Source: Oceanimonas pelagia (GTDB taxonomy: Bacteria > Pseudomonadota > Gammaproteobacteria > Enterobacterales > Aeromonadaceae). Taken from it: a DNA stretch of 64,000 nt. The notes under the pieces are model-generated. The model was not told where the DNA came from and searched no databases. It saw only the letters and a program-made list of their open reading frames with translations. Position numbers and translations under genes: made by a program. The stretch lies in assembly GCF_030849025.1 (NCBI RefSeq), contig NZ_CP118224.1:2402001-2466000 (forward strand), in the 5' to 3' direction. Positions 36,675 through 46,594 of this stretch are shown one piece after another; the first letter of the stretch is position 1, and each line of letters begins with the position of its first letter.

Positions 36675-38768
36675 TTACTTCTTGGCTTCGGCAGCCTTGC
36701 GCTCTTTCACCTTCTCAACCACCTTGTCGGCCACGTTGGCCGGGCAGGGAGCGTAGTGAGAGAATTCCATGGAGAACTGGCCGCGGCCAGAAGTCATGGT
36801 ACGCAGAGAGCCGATGTAACCGAACATTTCGGACAGGGGTACGTCAGCCTTCACGCGCACACCGGTCACGCCGGCGTTCTGATCCTTGATCATGCCACGA
36901 CGACGGTTCAGGTCACCGATAACGTCACCCACGTTGTCTTCCGGAGTGAACACGTCAACCTTCATCACCGGCTCCAGCAGCTGCGGCTGGGCCTTCGGCA
37001 GAGACTGACGGAAGGCGCCCTTGGCGGCGATTTCAAACGCGATGGCGGAGGAGTCAACGGCGTGGTAGGCACCATCAACCAGCTCGAACTCGATGTCCAG
37101 TACCGGGAAGCCGGCGATCGGACCAGTCTTCATCATGCTGGCAACACCCTTTTCGATGGCGGGCCAGAATTCCTTCGGTACGTTACCACCCACAACGGAA
37201 GACTTGAACACCAGACCGGTGTTCGGCTCGCCCGGACGGATGATGTAATCGATCTTACCGTACTGACCGGAACCACCAGACTGCTTCTTGTGGGTGTAGC
37301 TGTCTTCAACCTGGGCAGTGATGGTTTCGCGGTAGGCTACCTGCGGCTCACCCACAACCAGCTCAACGCCGTAGGTACGCTTCAGAATGTCTACCTTGAT
37401 GTCCAGGTGCAGTTCGCCCATGCCCTTCAGGATGGTTTCACCGGAGTCTTCATCGGTTTCAACGCGGAAAGACGGATCCTCGGCAACCAGTTTACCGATG
37501 GCTACACCCATCTTCTCGGAGCCGTTCTTGTCTTTCGGCGCAACGGCGATGGAGATTACCGGCTCGGGGAACACCATGGCTTCCAGGGTGCAGGGGTGCT
37601 TGACGTCACACAGGGTGTGACCGGTCTGCACGTTCTTCATGCCGATGATGGCGATGATGTCGCCGGCCTGGGCAGATTCCAGCTCGGTACGCTCGTCGGC
37701 CTGCATTTCCACCATGCGGCCCACACGTTCGGTCTTGCCGGTGGCGCTGTTGAGGATGGTGTCACCCTTCTTGATACGGCCGGAGTAGATACGCACGAAG
37801 GTCAGGGCGCCGAAACGGTCGTCCATGATCTTGAATGCCAGCGCCTTCAGCGGGGCGTCGGCGTCAACGATGGCGTATTCGCCGGTTTCGTTGCCTTCTT
37901 CGTCGGTCAGCGGCTGCGGATCAACTTCGGTCGGGCTCGGCAGGTAGTCGTTCACGGCGTCCAGCACCAGCTGCATGCCCTTGTTCTTGAACGCGGAACC
38001 ACAGTAGGCCGGGAACAGGGCCATGGTGCGGGTACCCTTGCGGATGCAACGCTTGATGTCTTCGATGGAGGGCTCTTCACCTTCCATGTAGGCTTCCATC
38101 AGGTCGTCGTCCTGCTCAACGGCGCTTTCTACCAGCTTCTCGCGGTATTCTTCAACCATGTCAACCATGTCGGCCGGCACGTCTTCAATCACGTAGTTTT
38201 CGGCTTCGCCGGAGTCGTCCCAGATGTAGGCCTTGCGGGTCAGCAGGTCAACCACACCCTTGAACTCGTCTTCACGGCCAATGGGCAGTACCATTACCAC
38301 CGGGTTGGCGGCCAGAATGTCGCGGGTCTGCTGTACCACGCGCAGGAAGTCGGCGCCCAGACGGTCCAGCTTGTTCACGAAGATGATACGGGCAACGCCG
38401 GATTCGTTGGCATAGCGCCAGTTGGTTTCGGACTGGGGCTCAACGCCGCCGGAACCACAGAATACGCCGATACCGCCGTCCAGTACCTTCAGGGAGCGGT
38501 ACACTTCAACGGTGAAGTCAACGTGTCCGGGGGTGTCGATAACGTTGAAACGGTGACCTTTCCAGAAGCAGCTTACGGCCGCGGACTGAATGGTAATGCC
38601 GCGCTCGGCTTCCTGCTCCATGAAGTCGGTGGTGGACTCACCGTCGTGGGTCTCGCCCGCCTTGTGGATTTTACCGGTCAGCTTGAGGATACGTTCGGTA
38701 GTGGTGGTCTTGCCCGCGTCAACGTGAGCAAAAATACCGATATTTCTGTAATGTGATAAGTCAGACAT
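36675..38768 (-). CDS. fusA: Elongation factor G, stand-alone paralogue
   Basis: 697-residue translational GTPase with all five EF-G domains: P loop [12 protein letters not shown], switch region [17 protein letters not shown]; domain IV contains [12 protein letters not shown]. It stands alone, without rpsL, rpsG or tuf, and its N terminus ([19 protein letters not shown]) and G-domain details differ from the str-operon EF-G type, so it is probably the second EF-G found in many marine gammaproteobacteria. Codon choice looks like that of a highly expressed gene. The start ATG 38768 lacks a clear Shine-Dalgarno site. Confidence 0.92.
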   Translation of the reverse strand: MSDLSHYRNIGIFAHVDAGKTTTTERILKLTGKIHKAGETHDGESTTDFMEQEAERGITIQSAAVSCFWKGHRFNVIDTPGHVDFTVEVYRSLKVLDGGIGVFCGSGGVEPQSETNWRYANESGVARIIFVNKLDRLGADFLRVVQQTRDILAANPVVMVLPIGREDEFKGVVDLLTRKAYIWDDSGEAENYVIEDVPADMVDMVEEYREKLVESAVEQDDDLMEAYMEGEEPSIEDIKRCIRKGTRTMALFPAYCGSAFKNKGMQLVLDAVNDYLPSPTEVDPQPLTDEEGNETGEYAIVDADAPLKALAFKIMDDRFGALTFVRIYSGRIKKGDTILNSATGKTERVGRMVEMQADERTELESAQAGDIIAIIGMKNVQTGHTLCDVKHPCTLEAMVFPEPVISIAVAPKDKNGSEKMGVAIGKLVAEDPSFRVETDEDSGETILKGMGELHLDIKVDILKRTYGVELVVGEPQVAYRETITAQVEDSYTHKKQSGGSGQYGKIDYIIRPGEPNTGLVFKSSVVGGNVPKEFWPAIEKGVASMMKTGPIAGFPVLDIEFELVDGAYHAVDSSAIAFEIAAKGAFRQSLPKAQPQLLEPVMKVDVFTPEDNVGDVIGDLNRRRGMIKDQNAGVTGVRVKADVPLSEMFGYIGSLRTMTSGRGQFSMEFSHYAPCPANVADKVVEKVKERKAAEAKK

Positions 38769-38984
38769 GATGCAACTTTATATGGTTGATTAAAGAAGTA
38801 GACGGAGCATGCGAAGAGTACCAGCACACCGCACCTCAGATTTCGAGGCGCACATTATGCAGTAGAACCCCGCCGTGCGCAAATGGCCCAACCGGGTTGC
38901 CGCATATTTTTTGTGCAGACCGTCTCGGCCCCCGCCTCGCCCAAACGCCGCCTGCTACCGCGGCGTGTGACCGGGTTGCCACAC

Positions 38985-39080
38985 TCAGATTCCGCCGTTG
39001 GCCACCTTGTAATAGACCCAGCCAAACAGGCCGGCAAAAATCACCACGGTGAGCAACACCTTGAGCCAGATAAATTTCAC
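38985..39080 (-). CDS. 31-residue single-span membrane peptide
   Basis: A very small gene: GTG 39080 preceded by AGGAGACGACC gives a 31-residue peptide (VKFIWLKVLLTVVIFAGLFG and eleven more residues) that is one hydrophobic helix with a basic N terminus and a short YYKVANGGI tail. It sits about 65 bases after the permease gene on the same strand, so it may be an accessory peptide. The start site, composition and stop placement support translation; the function is unknown. The longer open frame extending upstream is a shadow of the permease gene. Confidence 0.55.
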   Translation of the reverse strand: MKFIWLKVLLTVVIFAGLFGWVYYKVANGGI

Positions 39081-39145
39081 GGTCGTCTCCTGTGGGGCCG
39101 GTTCAGCCCGTTTTGCCGCTCCCGATTGTGTCACCCTCCCCGCTA

Positions 39146-40477
39146 TTACGCCAGCCCGAGCAGGGTCGCCAGCGCAAAAATTCCTGCCACCACCAGTGCC
39201 GACATGGCCGCCGCGTAGCCCAGGTTCCAGCGCATGATGCGAAACGAGTCCAGCCCGTAGCGGCCCTGAAACGCCAGGTTGATGCCCGACAACGGCCCGG
39301 TGGCGGTGCCCACCGCCCAGGACGACAAAAATACCAGCGCCAGCAAGGTATGGTTGGGCGCAAGGGGCATCAGCACCGCCCCCGCCAGCGAGATGCAGAT
39401 AATGGGATGAATGCCCAGCAACGCCAGTGTCACGGTGGCCAGATAGGTGACGCTGGCTTCCAGGGCGCCGAAGTGCGTCAGCGGCAGGCTGCCGCCCAGG
39501 GTGGAAAACAGGCTTTCCAGGCCATAGCCAAGCACCCCGGCGGCCAGAAACAGCGCCAGCTCGTTGCCCATTTGCGGCAACCGGCCACTCACCAGTCCGC
39601 CCACCGCCGCCAGCGGCCGTTGCCGCTTCAGGGTGAGCATGATCAGGGTCAGCGCCGGCGCCATCAGGGTGATCACCGCCAGAATGGACAGCTGTGGTTG
39701 CCATTCGTGCAACGCCAGCACCGCCGCCGCCAGCAGGCCCGGCAGCAACAGACCGCCGGCATGGAGCGGATAGCCGGTAAACTCACTGACCGGGGCATTG
39801 GCGCCACCGGGCCGGCTGAGTTGCCAGCCGGTCAGCAGCAGACTGCACAGCGCCAGCGGCATGCTCACCAGCCACAGGATGCTCAGCCGGGCCTCGGGGG
39901 CCACGCTCAGGGACACCGCCATGGCGGCAAAAAACGGCGACCAGAAGGCGGCGGCGGTAAAGCTTCTAATCAGTGCCAGCGCCTGCTCCCGGGTCACGCT
40001 GCCGCGCCGGGCCAGGCGATCTCCGATAATAAATACCGACGACAGGTTGATCACAGAGCCAAACAGATGCACCGCCGCCAGAGTGGACGCCAGCGCCCGG
40101 CGGCCTTTGGGCACGCGCTCGTCGGCTTCGGTCGGCCGGCTCACCAGGCTTAAAAAGCTCACCGCCACCAGCATGGAGAGCAGGCCGCTGTTGCCCGCCA
40201 GCAGTCGCTGTGGATCCACCTCGGCCCCCTGCCCCGCACTCCAGGCCAGACAGCCGCCGCCCACCAGCAACAACACCAGCGCCTGGGTGCGGTTGCGTTT
40301 GGCCAGCCCCGGCCACAGCAGCGCTGCCGCGCACCAGTAGGCCAGCCCCGCCCAGTGGGTTGCCAGCGGCAGGCCCAGCAGACCGGCGGCGATCAGCACC
40401 ATGGCCGCCAGAATAAGGCCTCCGGCCAGTTGCCGGCGCAAGGCAAGGGGAAACAGCGAATACAGGGTGGCGAGCAA
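39146..40477 (-). CDS. Polytopic membrane protein, ion-transporter-like, unassigned
   Basis: 443 residues with about 11-13 hydrophobic segments. It starts at TTG 40477 with CCGGAG upstream. A hairpin-like segment HPIICISLAGAVLMPLAP and SSWAVGTATGPLSGINLAFQGRYGL resemble re-entrant loops of ion-transporter (ArsB/NhaD-like) superfamily carriers, and RRGSVTREQALALIRSFTAAAFWSPFFAAM is a conserved-looking cytoplasmic loop. The substrate is not recognisable. It is followed by a 31-residue membrane peptide. Confidence 0.7.
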   Translation of the reverse strand: MLATLYSLFPLALRRQLAGGLILAAMVLIAAGLLGLPLATHWAGLAYWCAAALLWPGLAKRNRTQALVLLLVGGGCLAWSAGQGAEVDPQRLLAGNSGLLSMLVAVSFLSLVSRPTEADERVPKGRRALASTLAAVHLFGSVINLSSVFIIGDRLARRGSVTREQALALIRSFTAAAFWSPFFAAMAVSLSVAPEARLSILWLVSMPLALCSLLLTGWQLSRPGGANAPVSEFTGYPLHAGGLLLPGLLAAAVLALHEWQPQLSILAVITLMAPALTLIMLTLKRQRPLAAVGGLVSGRLPQMGNELALFLAAGVLGYGLESLFSTLGGSLPLTHFGALEASVTYLATVTLALLGIHPIICISLAGAVLMPLAPNHTLLALVFLSSWAVGTATGPLSGINLAFQGRYGLDSFRIMRWNLGYAAAMSALVVAGIFALATLLGLA

Positions 40478-40531
40478 GGCGGGCTCCGGGATAACGGCAG
40501 TAAAGGCGAGATGATAACCATAAACACCGCG

Positions 40532-40562
40532 AGCTGTAAGCCGTAAGCTGTCAGCTGTAAGT
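40532..40562. repeat. Heptamer-phased repeat G, left arm
   Basis: AGCTGTA, AGCCGTA, AGCTGTC, AGCTGTA, AG in strict 7-bp phase. The inverted arm lies at about 40699-40728, and a related REP arm and a terminator sit between them. Confidence 0.6.
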
Positions 40563-40564
40563 CG

Positions 40565-40650
40565 TTGTTGTTTGCAGGCACCGCTTCAGCTGGCGCAAAG
40601 CTACCAAGGTTGCCTGTAGTATGGATTCCGGCTCAAGCCCGGAATGACGA
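40565..40650. repeat. Two palindromic elements inside repeat G
   Basis: GCAGGCACCGCTTCAGCTGG resembles the element at 25393-25495. TGGATTCCGG-CTCAAGC-CCGGAATGACG resembles the REP-like elements at 35756 and 35894. Confidence 0.5.
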
Positions 40651-40652
40651 AC

Positions 40653-40692
40653 ACAAAAAAACCTGCAGACACAAGGCTGTGCCTGCAGGTCA
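40653..40692 (-). terminator. Terminator of the ABC importer operon
   Basis: On the minus strand ACCTGCAG and CTGCAGGT pair around a 14-base loop that has its own small stem (CACA/TGTG), followed by a run of seven T. Confidence 0.8.
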
Positions 40693-40698
40693 TAACGA

Positions 40699-40729
40699 AC
40701 TTATAGCTTAAAGCTGATGGCTTACAGCC
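40699..40729. repeat. Heptamer-phased repeat G, right arm
   Basis: Read on the minus strand: GCTGTAA, GCCATCA, GCTTTAA, GCTATAA in strict 7-bp phase, complementary to the left arm at 40532-40562. Confidence 0.6.
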
Positions 40730-40734
40730 ATGTT

Positions 40735-41670
40735 TTACCCTTTGTAAATCTTCGGGTTGAACACGTCCCGCAGCCAGTCGCCGAGCAGGTTGATCACCAG
40801 CACCAGCACCACCAGATAAATGCCGGGAAAGGCGGTGATCCACCAGGAGCCGGAGAAGATGTAGCTGAAGCCCATGCTGATCAGCGACCCCAGCGAGGGC
40901 TTGTCTACCGGCATGCCGAGGCCGAGGAAGGACAGCGCCGCCTCGCTCATGATGGCGTTGGCCACCTGCACCGTGGAGATCACCAGAATCGGCGACAGGC
41001 AGTTGGGCAGAATATGGCGGAACATGATGCGCATGGATCTGAAGCCCATCACTCGCGCCGCCTCCACGTATTCCTTTTTCTTCTCGGCGAGTACGGTGGC
41101 GCGAATGGTACGGGCATATTGCGGCCATTCGGCCAGCCCGATGATCACCACCAGCATCAGCACCGCATAGCGGGCGTAAAAGTCGGCCCCCAGAGTGGCC
41201 TGAAACACCGCCGACACGATAATCGCCACCATCATGGTGGAAAACGACAGCTGAACATCGGCAATGCGCATAAGAAAGTTGTCAATGCGCCCGCCAAAGT
41301 AACCGGCGCTCAGCCCCACTACGATGCCAATGGCCAGCTGCAGCGCCACCGCGCCCAGACCGATGATCAGCGACACCCGCGAGCCATAGAGAATGGTGCT
41401 GAGAATGTCACGGCCCTGCACGTCCGTGCCCAGCACAAAACGCTCGTCCCCCATGTCCAGCCAGCTCGGCGGCAGCTCGGAGTCGAGAATGTCGATGGTG
41501 GCCAGATCATAGGGGTTGTGGGGCGCGATAACCGGCGACAGAAAGGCCGACGCCGCCAGCGCCACAAACACCGCAAAGCTGACCATGGCGACCTTGTCGC
41601 GCAGAAAATGATAGAGAAAGTCGGAGCGGCAAAAACGGGCCCAGCGACTCAGTTGAAGTTCGGTGCTCAT
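40735..41670 (-). CDS. Peptide-type ABC importer permease (DppC/OppC family)
   Basis: 311-residue inner-membrane permease with an N-terminal OppC-type helix and five C-terminal helices. The ABC-coupling EAA loop is EYVEAARVMGFRSMRIMFRHILPN. It pairs with the adjacent OppB-like permease (4-base gap). Last gene of the four-gene importer operon; followed by a terminator and repeat G. Confidence 0.93.
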   Translation of the reverse strand: MSTELQLSRWARFCRSDFLYHFLRDKVAMVSFAVFVALAASAFLSPVIAPHNPYDLATIDILDSELPPSWLDMGDERFVLGTDVQGRDILSTILYGSRVSLIIGLGAVALQLAIGIVVGLSAGYFGGRIDNFLMRIADVQLSFSTMMVAIIVSAVFQATLGADFYARYAVLMLVVIIGLAEWPQYARTIRATVLAEKKKEYVEAARVMGFRSMRIMFRHILPNCLSPILVISTVQVANAIMSEAALSFLGLGMPVDKPSLGSLISMGFSYIFSGSWWITAFPGIYLVVLVLVINLLGDWLRDVFNPKIYKG

Positions 41671-41674
41671 GCGC

Positions 41675-42649
41675 TTATCCCTTTGCTGCCAGGTTAACGG
41701 TGGGGTTCACCAGGCCGTAGATCAAGTCGACAATGGTGTTGGTCACCACAAAGATAAAGCCCACAAAAATCACGTAGGTGGTGATCAGCGGCGTATCCAC
41801 CCGGGTAATGGCCTCGAGGAACAGCAGGCCGATACCCGGCCACTGAAACACGGTTTCGGTGAGAATGGTGTAGGCCACCATGGTGCCGATTTGCACCCCA
41901 CCCACGGTGATCAGCGGCAGCAGGGTGTTTTTGAGCGCATGCACAAACCAGATGCGGTACTTGTCCAGGCCCTTGGCCCAGGCAAATTTCACATATTCGG
42001 CACCGAGCTGCTCCAGCATTTCCGAACGCACCAGGCGAATGAACAGCGGCAGCATGATGGACGACAGCGCCATGCTCGGCAAAATCAGATTACGAAAGCC
42101 CTGCCAGTTGAACAGCCCCGACTCCCAGCCCAGGGGGCTGGTGAGCTCACCCCGGCCATAGGCGGGCAGCCAGCCCAGCTCGATGGAAAACACATACATC
42201 AGCAGAATGGCGGTGAGGAACACCGGCACCGAAATGCCCACTATGCTGACGCCCATAATGATTTTGGACAGCACGGCTCTGGGCTTGATGGCGGAATACA
42301 CCCCCAGCGGAATGCTCAGGGCAATAATGAGCACGCTGGCGCAGAACACCAGTTCCAGGGTGGCCGGCAGCTTGTCAAAAATCACCTCCAGGGTGGGCTG
42401 CTTGAAGAAATAGGAGGTGCCAAAGTCGCCCTGCAGCGCATTGCCCACAAAGCGGCCGTACTTCACCAAAAAGGGATCGTTCAGGCCCATGTCGTCGCGC
42501 ATCTGCTGACGCACCTCTTCCGACACCGACTGACCCACCAGCTCACGCAGGGGGTCACCCAGATTATCCTGAATCGAGAAGGCCACCAGGCTGATGACAA
42601 ACATCACCACCAGGGCCTGAAACACCCGTTTAAGCAGAAAAGTGAACAT
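41675..42649 (-). CDS. Peptide-type ABC importer permease (DppB/OppB family)
   Basis: 324-residue permease with six helices. Its EAA-type loop is LGAEYVKFAWAKGLDKYRIWFVHALKN, with the family N terminus LLKRVFQALVVMFVISLVAF. It is separated from the substrate-binding protein gene by repeat H (about 90 bases), the only large gap in the operon. Confidence 0.93.
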   Translation of the reverse strand: MFTFLLKRVFQALVVMFVISLVAFSIQDNLGDPLRELVGQSVSEEVRQQMRDDMGLNDPFLVKYGRFVGNALQGDFGTSYFFKQPTLEVIFDKLPATLELVFCASVLIIALSIPLGVYSAIKPRAVLSKIIMGVSIVGISVPVFLTAILLMYVFSIELGWLPAYGRGELTSPLGWESGLFNWQGFRNLILPSMALSSIMLPLFIRLVRSEMLEQLGAEYVKFAWAKGLDKYRIWFVHALKNTLLPLITVGGVQIGTMVAYTILTETVFQWPGIGLLFLEAITRVDTPLITTYVIFVGFIFVVTNTIVDLIYGLVNPTVNLAAKG

Positions 42650-42659
42650 GTTTTAAGTT

Positions 42660-42736
42660 CCAACTGCGGGATTAGGGATCGGGGATTGGGGACTGGAACA
42701 AACCTGGTCCCTAATCCCCAGTCCCGAGTCCCTACC
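42660..42736. repeat. Heptamer-phased inverted repeat H
   Basis: Plus strand GGGATTA, GGGATCG, GGGATTG, GGGACTG; the opposite arm on the minus strand reads TAGGGAC, TCGGGAC, TGGGGAT, TAGGGAC, all in 7-bp phase. The hairpin lies within the importer operon between the binding-protein and permease genes and may damp downstream expression. Confidence 0.7.
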
Positions 42737-42739
42737 GGT

Positions 42740-44293
42740 TTATTCGACGACCAGATCACCCAGGTAGGGGAAGTCCATGGCATTCACCACCGCCTCGGCC
42801 TGCACTCCGTCACGGGCGCCCCAGGCCAGGTTCTGCCAGTGCAGGGGCACAAAGGCGGCGTCGTCATAGAGCATCTTCTCGGCCTGCTGCAGCATGCTTT
42901 CACGCCTGGCGCCGTCGGTTTCCAGGTTGGCCTCCTCGATCAACTTGTCGAGCGCCGGGTTGGAATAGTGGCCGCAGTTATACTGGCCCCGACCGGTTTC
43001 CTCGTTGCGGGTCATGGTGAGGAACTCCGAGAAGTTGGCGGTATCCTCGGTGTCGGAGTGCCAGCCAATCATCAGCATGTCGGCGGCGCACTTGTCGAAC
43101 TCGGGCCAGTACTGGGCCACCGGCATGGTTTTAAGCTCAACGTCGATGTTGATGCGGGCCAGCATGGCCTTGACCGCCTCGGCAATGCGGTAGTCGTTCA
43201 CATAGCGGTTGTTGGGGGCGATCATGCTGAGCTTGAAGCCGTCCTTGTAACCCGCTTCCGCCATCAGCGCCTTGGCCTTGTCCAGATCATAAAGCGGCAC
43301 CAGCTCCGGGTTGTGGCCCACATAACCGGCGGGGGCCTGCTGCCCGGCGGTGGTGGCAAAGCCACGCATAATGCGCTTGACGATGCCTTCCTGGTTGATG
43401 GCGTAGTTCACCGCCTGACGAACGCGCACGTCGCGGAACGGCTCAAAACGGTCCTGATTGAGCTGGAAGGTAATAATACGGGTGCCCGGCTCGGTGATCA
43501 GCTTCACCCCGCCGGCGGACTCTACCCGCTTGTGATCGTTGGGCGACACCGGTTTGATAAAGTCCACGTCGCCGGCCAGCAGCGCCGCCACCCGGGTGGC
43601 GTCTTCCTTGATCGGCACCAGGGTCATGTTGTCCACGTTGCCGGGCGAGGTTTTATCCCAGTAATCGGCGTTGCGCTCATACTCCACCTTGACCCCCTGC
43701 TGGCGGAATTTCAGCCTGAACGGACCGGTGCCCGACGGATTGGTGGAGGCAAAGGAGCTGCCGTGCTTGACCACTTCGGCCTTGTTCTTGCCGTCTGCGG
43801 TGGTGCCGGTGTAGAACCTGGAGTCCATCGGGAACAGATAGGTCACCGTGTTCAGCACCAGCGGGAACGGGCCCTTGGTCACCAGATCCACCGTATGATC
43901 ATCCACCTTTTTCGCTTCGGCAAAGGGCTCGAAAATGGCCTTGAAGTCGGGCGAGGTTTTCAGGCGGTTGAAAGTCCAGACGACGTCATCGGCGGTAAAC
44001 TCGTTGCCGCTGTGAAACTTCACCCCCTGGCGCAGGTAAAAGCGCATGGTGTTTTCATCCACCCGTTCCCACTTTTCCGCCAGTCTGGGCTCAAACTGAA
44101 AATCCTTGGTCCAGCGCACCAGGGGGTCGAACACCAGGTGCGACATTTCCAGGGTAGCACCGGAAAGCTGCTCGTGCGGATCCATCGACACCGGATCGGC
44201 GTCGTAGGCAATGGTGATGTCGGCGGCCTGCACACTGAAGGCGAAACCGGCAGCCACCAGGGCGGCGGCGATTTTGTTGAGTCCTTTTTTCAT
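42740..44293 (-). CDS. ABC importer periplasmic solute-binding protein (SBP_bac_5)
   Basis: 517 residues from ATG 44293 (TGGAGTGCTAC upstream). Signal peptide residues 1-24 (cleavage after VQA). A family-5 peptide/nickel-type binding protein: DITIAYDADPVSMDPHEQ at the mature N terminus, FYLRQGVKFHSGNEFTADDVVWTF, and VRVRQAVNYAINQEGIVKRI-type segment in the middle. Substrate could be oligopeptides or related solutes; the sequence does not decide. Its gene follows the ATPase gene after 20 bases. Confidence 0.93.
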   Translation of the reverse strand: MKKGLNKIAAALVAAGFAFSVQAADITIAYDADPVSMDPHEQLSGATLEMSHLVFDPLVRWTKDFQFEPRLAEKWERVDENTMRFYLRQGVKFHSGNEFTADDVVWTFNRLKTSPDFKAIFEPFAEAKKVDDHTVDLVTKGPFPLVLNTVTYLFPMDSRFYTGTTADGKNKAEVVKHGSSFASTNPSGTGPFRLKFRQQGVKVEYERNADYWDKTSPGNVDNMTLVPIKEDATRVAALLAGDVDFIKPVSPNDHKRVESAGGVKLITEPGTRIITFQLNQDRFEPFRDVRVRQAVNYAINQEGIVKRIMRGFATTAGQQAPAGYVGHNPELVPLYDLDKAKALMAEAGYKDGFKLSMIAPNNRYVNDYRIAEAVKAMLARINIDVELKTMPVAQYWPEFDKCAADMLMIGWHSDTEDTANFSEFLTMTRNEETGRGQYNCGHYSNPALDKLIEEANLETDGARRESMLQQAEKMLYDDAAFVPLHWQNLAWGARDGVQAEAVVNAMDFPYLGDLVVE

Positions 44294-44313
44294 GTAGCAC
44301 TCCATTTACGGGG

Positions 44314-46053
44314 TTAATGTTGGCCTTGCGCCTGTTGCGAAATATCCAGTCCTTCCCGGGACATGCCCCTGAACTCGGGCATCAGGGAAATCAGCGAGCG
44401 GCTGTAAGGATCTGCCGCTCCGGTAAAGAGTTGCTCGGTGGGCGCCACCTCCACCAGGGTGCCCTTTTTCATTACCCCGATGCGATCGCACATCTGCCGG
44501 ATCACCGGCAGATCGTGGCTGATAAACAGCATGGTGAGCCTGAGCTCGTCCTGCAGATCCTTGAGCAGGTTGAGGATCTGCGCCTGCACCGACACATCCA
44601 GCGCCGAGGTGGGCTCGTCGCAGATCAGCAGCCGCGGCCGGGTAGCCAGGGCGCGGGCAATGGAGATGCGCTGGCGCTGACCGCCGGAAAACTCGTGAGG
44701 AAATTTCACCCCGGCGGACCGGCCCAGTCCCACATAGTCGAGCAGATCGGCCACAATGCCGCGGATCTGCGCCTCATTCTCGGCCAGACCGTGAAAGCGA
44801 ATGGGCTCGGCGATAATGTCTGCCACCCGCATACGCGGATTGAGGGACGAATAGGGATTCTGAAACACCATCTGCATCTGCCGGCGCAGCGGGCGGCGCT
44901 CCTGCTCGGTTCTGATGGCGGTGAGTTCGATGCCCTCGAACCAGATGCTGCCGCTGTCGGGCGGATACAGGCCGGTGATGGCCCGGGCGATGGTGGACTT
45001 GCCGGAGCCGGACTCCCCCACCAGGCCGAAGGTTTCGCCCTCGTGGATCTCAAAGCTGACGTCGTTGGTGGCCTGCAGATATTGCCGGCGCGACGGAAAA
45101 ATCGAATCCTTGGTCACAAAGCGCAGGTTGCAGTGCTCAACTCTTAACAGGGCGCCTTCATAGTCGCGCTGATCCTGGCTCTGGCCCAGCCAGTGTGTTT
45201 TGAGATCCAGACTGGCTTTTTCCTTGGCGTCTTCAATGTAGGACACCAGCGGAAAGCGACGCAGCTTGATGTCGGAGCGGGGCACGGCGGAAATAAGACT
45301 GCGGGTATAGGCATGTTCGGGCCTGCCCAGCACTCGTTCGGTGGGGCCAATCTCCATCAGTTTGCCCCGGTACATCACCGCCACCCTATCGGTGACGTTC
45401 GACACCACCCCCATGTCGTGGGTGACCAGCATGCAGCCCACGTTGCGCTCCTTGCACAGGCCGCGGATCAGGTTAAGGATCTGATCCTGAATCGACACAT
45501 CCAGCGCCGTGGTGGGCTCGTCGGCAATGATCAGCTCGGGATCGCAGGACAGCGCGATGGCGATCACCACCCGCTGGCGCATGCCGCCGGAAAACTGATG
45601 CGGGTACTGCTGAATGCGCAGTTCCGGCTGGGGAATACCCACGGCATCGAGCAGAGAAATGGCCTTTTTGCGGGCCTGCTCGCGACTGAGGCTGGTGTTG
45701 GCCAGCAGGGTTTCGACCATCTGAAACTCCACTGTAAACAGCGGGTTCAGGGAGGTCATGGGATCCTGAAAAATAAAGCCGATGCGTTTGCCCCGCACCG
45801 TGCTCATGGCGGCGGGCGGCAGACCGGAGATGTGTTCGCCATCCAGGTAGACATCACCGCGGGCGATGCGCCCGGGCGGGCTGAGCAGGTCGATCACGGC
45901 GTTGCCAATGGTCGACTTGCCGGCGCCGGACTCTCCCACCACGCCGAGAATTTCCCCCTTTTCAATGGTAAAGGAGAGATCGTCCACGGCGGCCATCACC
46001 CCGTGGCGGGACGGATATTCAATCCGCAGGTTTTTCACTTCCAGTAACGACAT
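44314..46053 (-). CDS. Fused dual ATP-binding protein of peptide ABC importer (DppD-DppF type)
   Basis: A 579-residue protein with two complete nucleotide-binding domains. First half: Walker [10 protein letters not shown], signature FSGGMRQR, Walker B LIIADEP, then oligopeptide-ATPase C-terminal extension. Second half: [27 protein letters not shown] 46053 is preferred over the ATG six bases earlier because TAAGG then has proper spacing. The first gene of the operon ATPase - binding protein - permease B - permease C; ATPase first and fused is less common than the dppABCDF order. Confidence 0.93.
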   Translation of the reverse strand: MSLLEVKNLRIEYPSRHGVMAAVDDLSFTIEKGEILGVVGESGAGKSTIGNAVIDLLSPPGRIARGDVYLDGEHISGLPPAAMSTVRGKRIGFIFQDPMTSLNPLFTVEFQMVETLLANTSLSREQARKKAISLLDAVGIPQPELRIQQYPHQFSGGMRQRVVIAIALSCDPELIIADEPTTALDVSIQDQILNLIRGLCKERNVGCMLVTHDMGVVSNVTDRVAVMYRGKLMEIGPTERVLGRPEHAYTRSLISAVPRSDIKLRRFPLVSYIEDAKEKASLDLKTHWLGQSQDQRDYEGALLRVEHCNLRFVTKDSIFPSRRQYLQATNDVSFEIHEGETFGLVGESGSGKSTIARAITGLYPPDSGSIWFEGIELTAIRTEQERRPLRRQMQMVFQNPYSSLNPRMRVADIIAEPIRFHGLAENEAQIRGIVADLLDYVGLGRSAGVKFPHEFSGGQRQRISIARALATRPRLLICDEPTSALDVSVQAQILNLLKDLQDELRLTMLFISHDLPVIRQMCDRIGVMKKGTLVEVAPTEQLFTGAADPYSRSLISLMPEFRGMSREGLDISQQAQGQH

Positions 46054-46594
46054 GCTCATCCTTAAACGGGACTGGCTCCCGTTGCTGCGCCGGAGCGGCC
46101 GGGGCTGAAGTGCCCTTTACTATAGCCCCAATCGACAACATTCCACCGACGCAAAATGCAACAAAAAAATAACATTTCGGTGCATTCTAATCTGCTCTCA
46201 AGGTAAAGGTAAAGATTGATGTGTTGGTTTGATGGCGCTTTTACAGCACATGTTTTCAAGGCAGCAAATTAAATGCAGCGTTTATGACTAACGTATCATT
46301 GACATACAGGTGATGACACACAGTGAGAAGCAGAGAGTAAAACGCCAAATCACGAACCGGCGCCTTGCCGGCCTGGTTTTGTCGGAACAGACAAACGGCA
46401 AGACCAGATTCAGGCAAAGAAGGGGAATGTCCGCACGGCAACCATCCGTAAGCCCGGCGCCGGCCTGTGAAACCCTGCCGGGCCGGACAGAGCCCCCGTC
46501 CCCGCCTTCGCGATGAATGACGTTTCTTGGCGGGGGAAAGAGATGATGAGACTCCGTGATGAAGGACGTTCCTGCGTGGGGGCGATGCGATATA
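46054..46594. other. 541-base intergenic region with A+T-rich patch and composite repeat
   Basis: The part next to the ABC operon (about 46110-46300) is A+T-rich and probably holds its promoter; a TATAGT at about 46119-46124 on the minus strand is a candidate -10. The part next to pgpA holds composite repeat copy 1 and a second GC-rich palindromic stretch (46530-46590). No credible gene is seen. Confidence 0.45.
46447..46525. repeat. Composite dispersed repeat, copy 1
   Basis: The core reads AAGCCCGGCGCCGG, CTGTGAAACC, TGCCGGGCC, then CCCCCGTCCCCGCCTTCGCG and AATGACG. Related cores occur at 51107-51205 and 56650-56770 in the same orientation. Confidence 0.6.

Noticed and set aside
36756..38756. 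666-codon plus-strand open frame
   Set aside because: Antisense shadow of the EF-G gene with no recognisable protein features.
38985..39704. 239-codon minus-strand open frame as one gene
   Set aside because: Most of it overlaps the permease gene in another frame. Only the last 31 codons, with their own GTG and ribosome site, look coding.
41663..44317. 884-codon plus-strand open frame
   Set aside because: It runs antisense through the binding-protein and permease genes. It is a by-product of G+C-rich codon use; the minus-strand proteins have clear family motifs.
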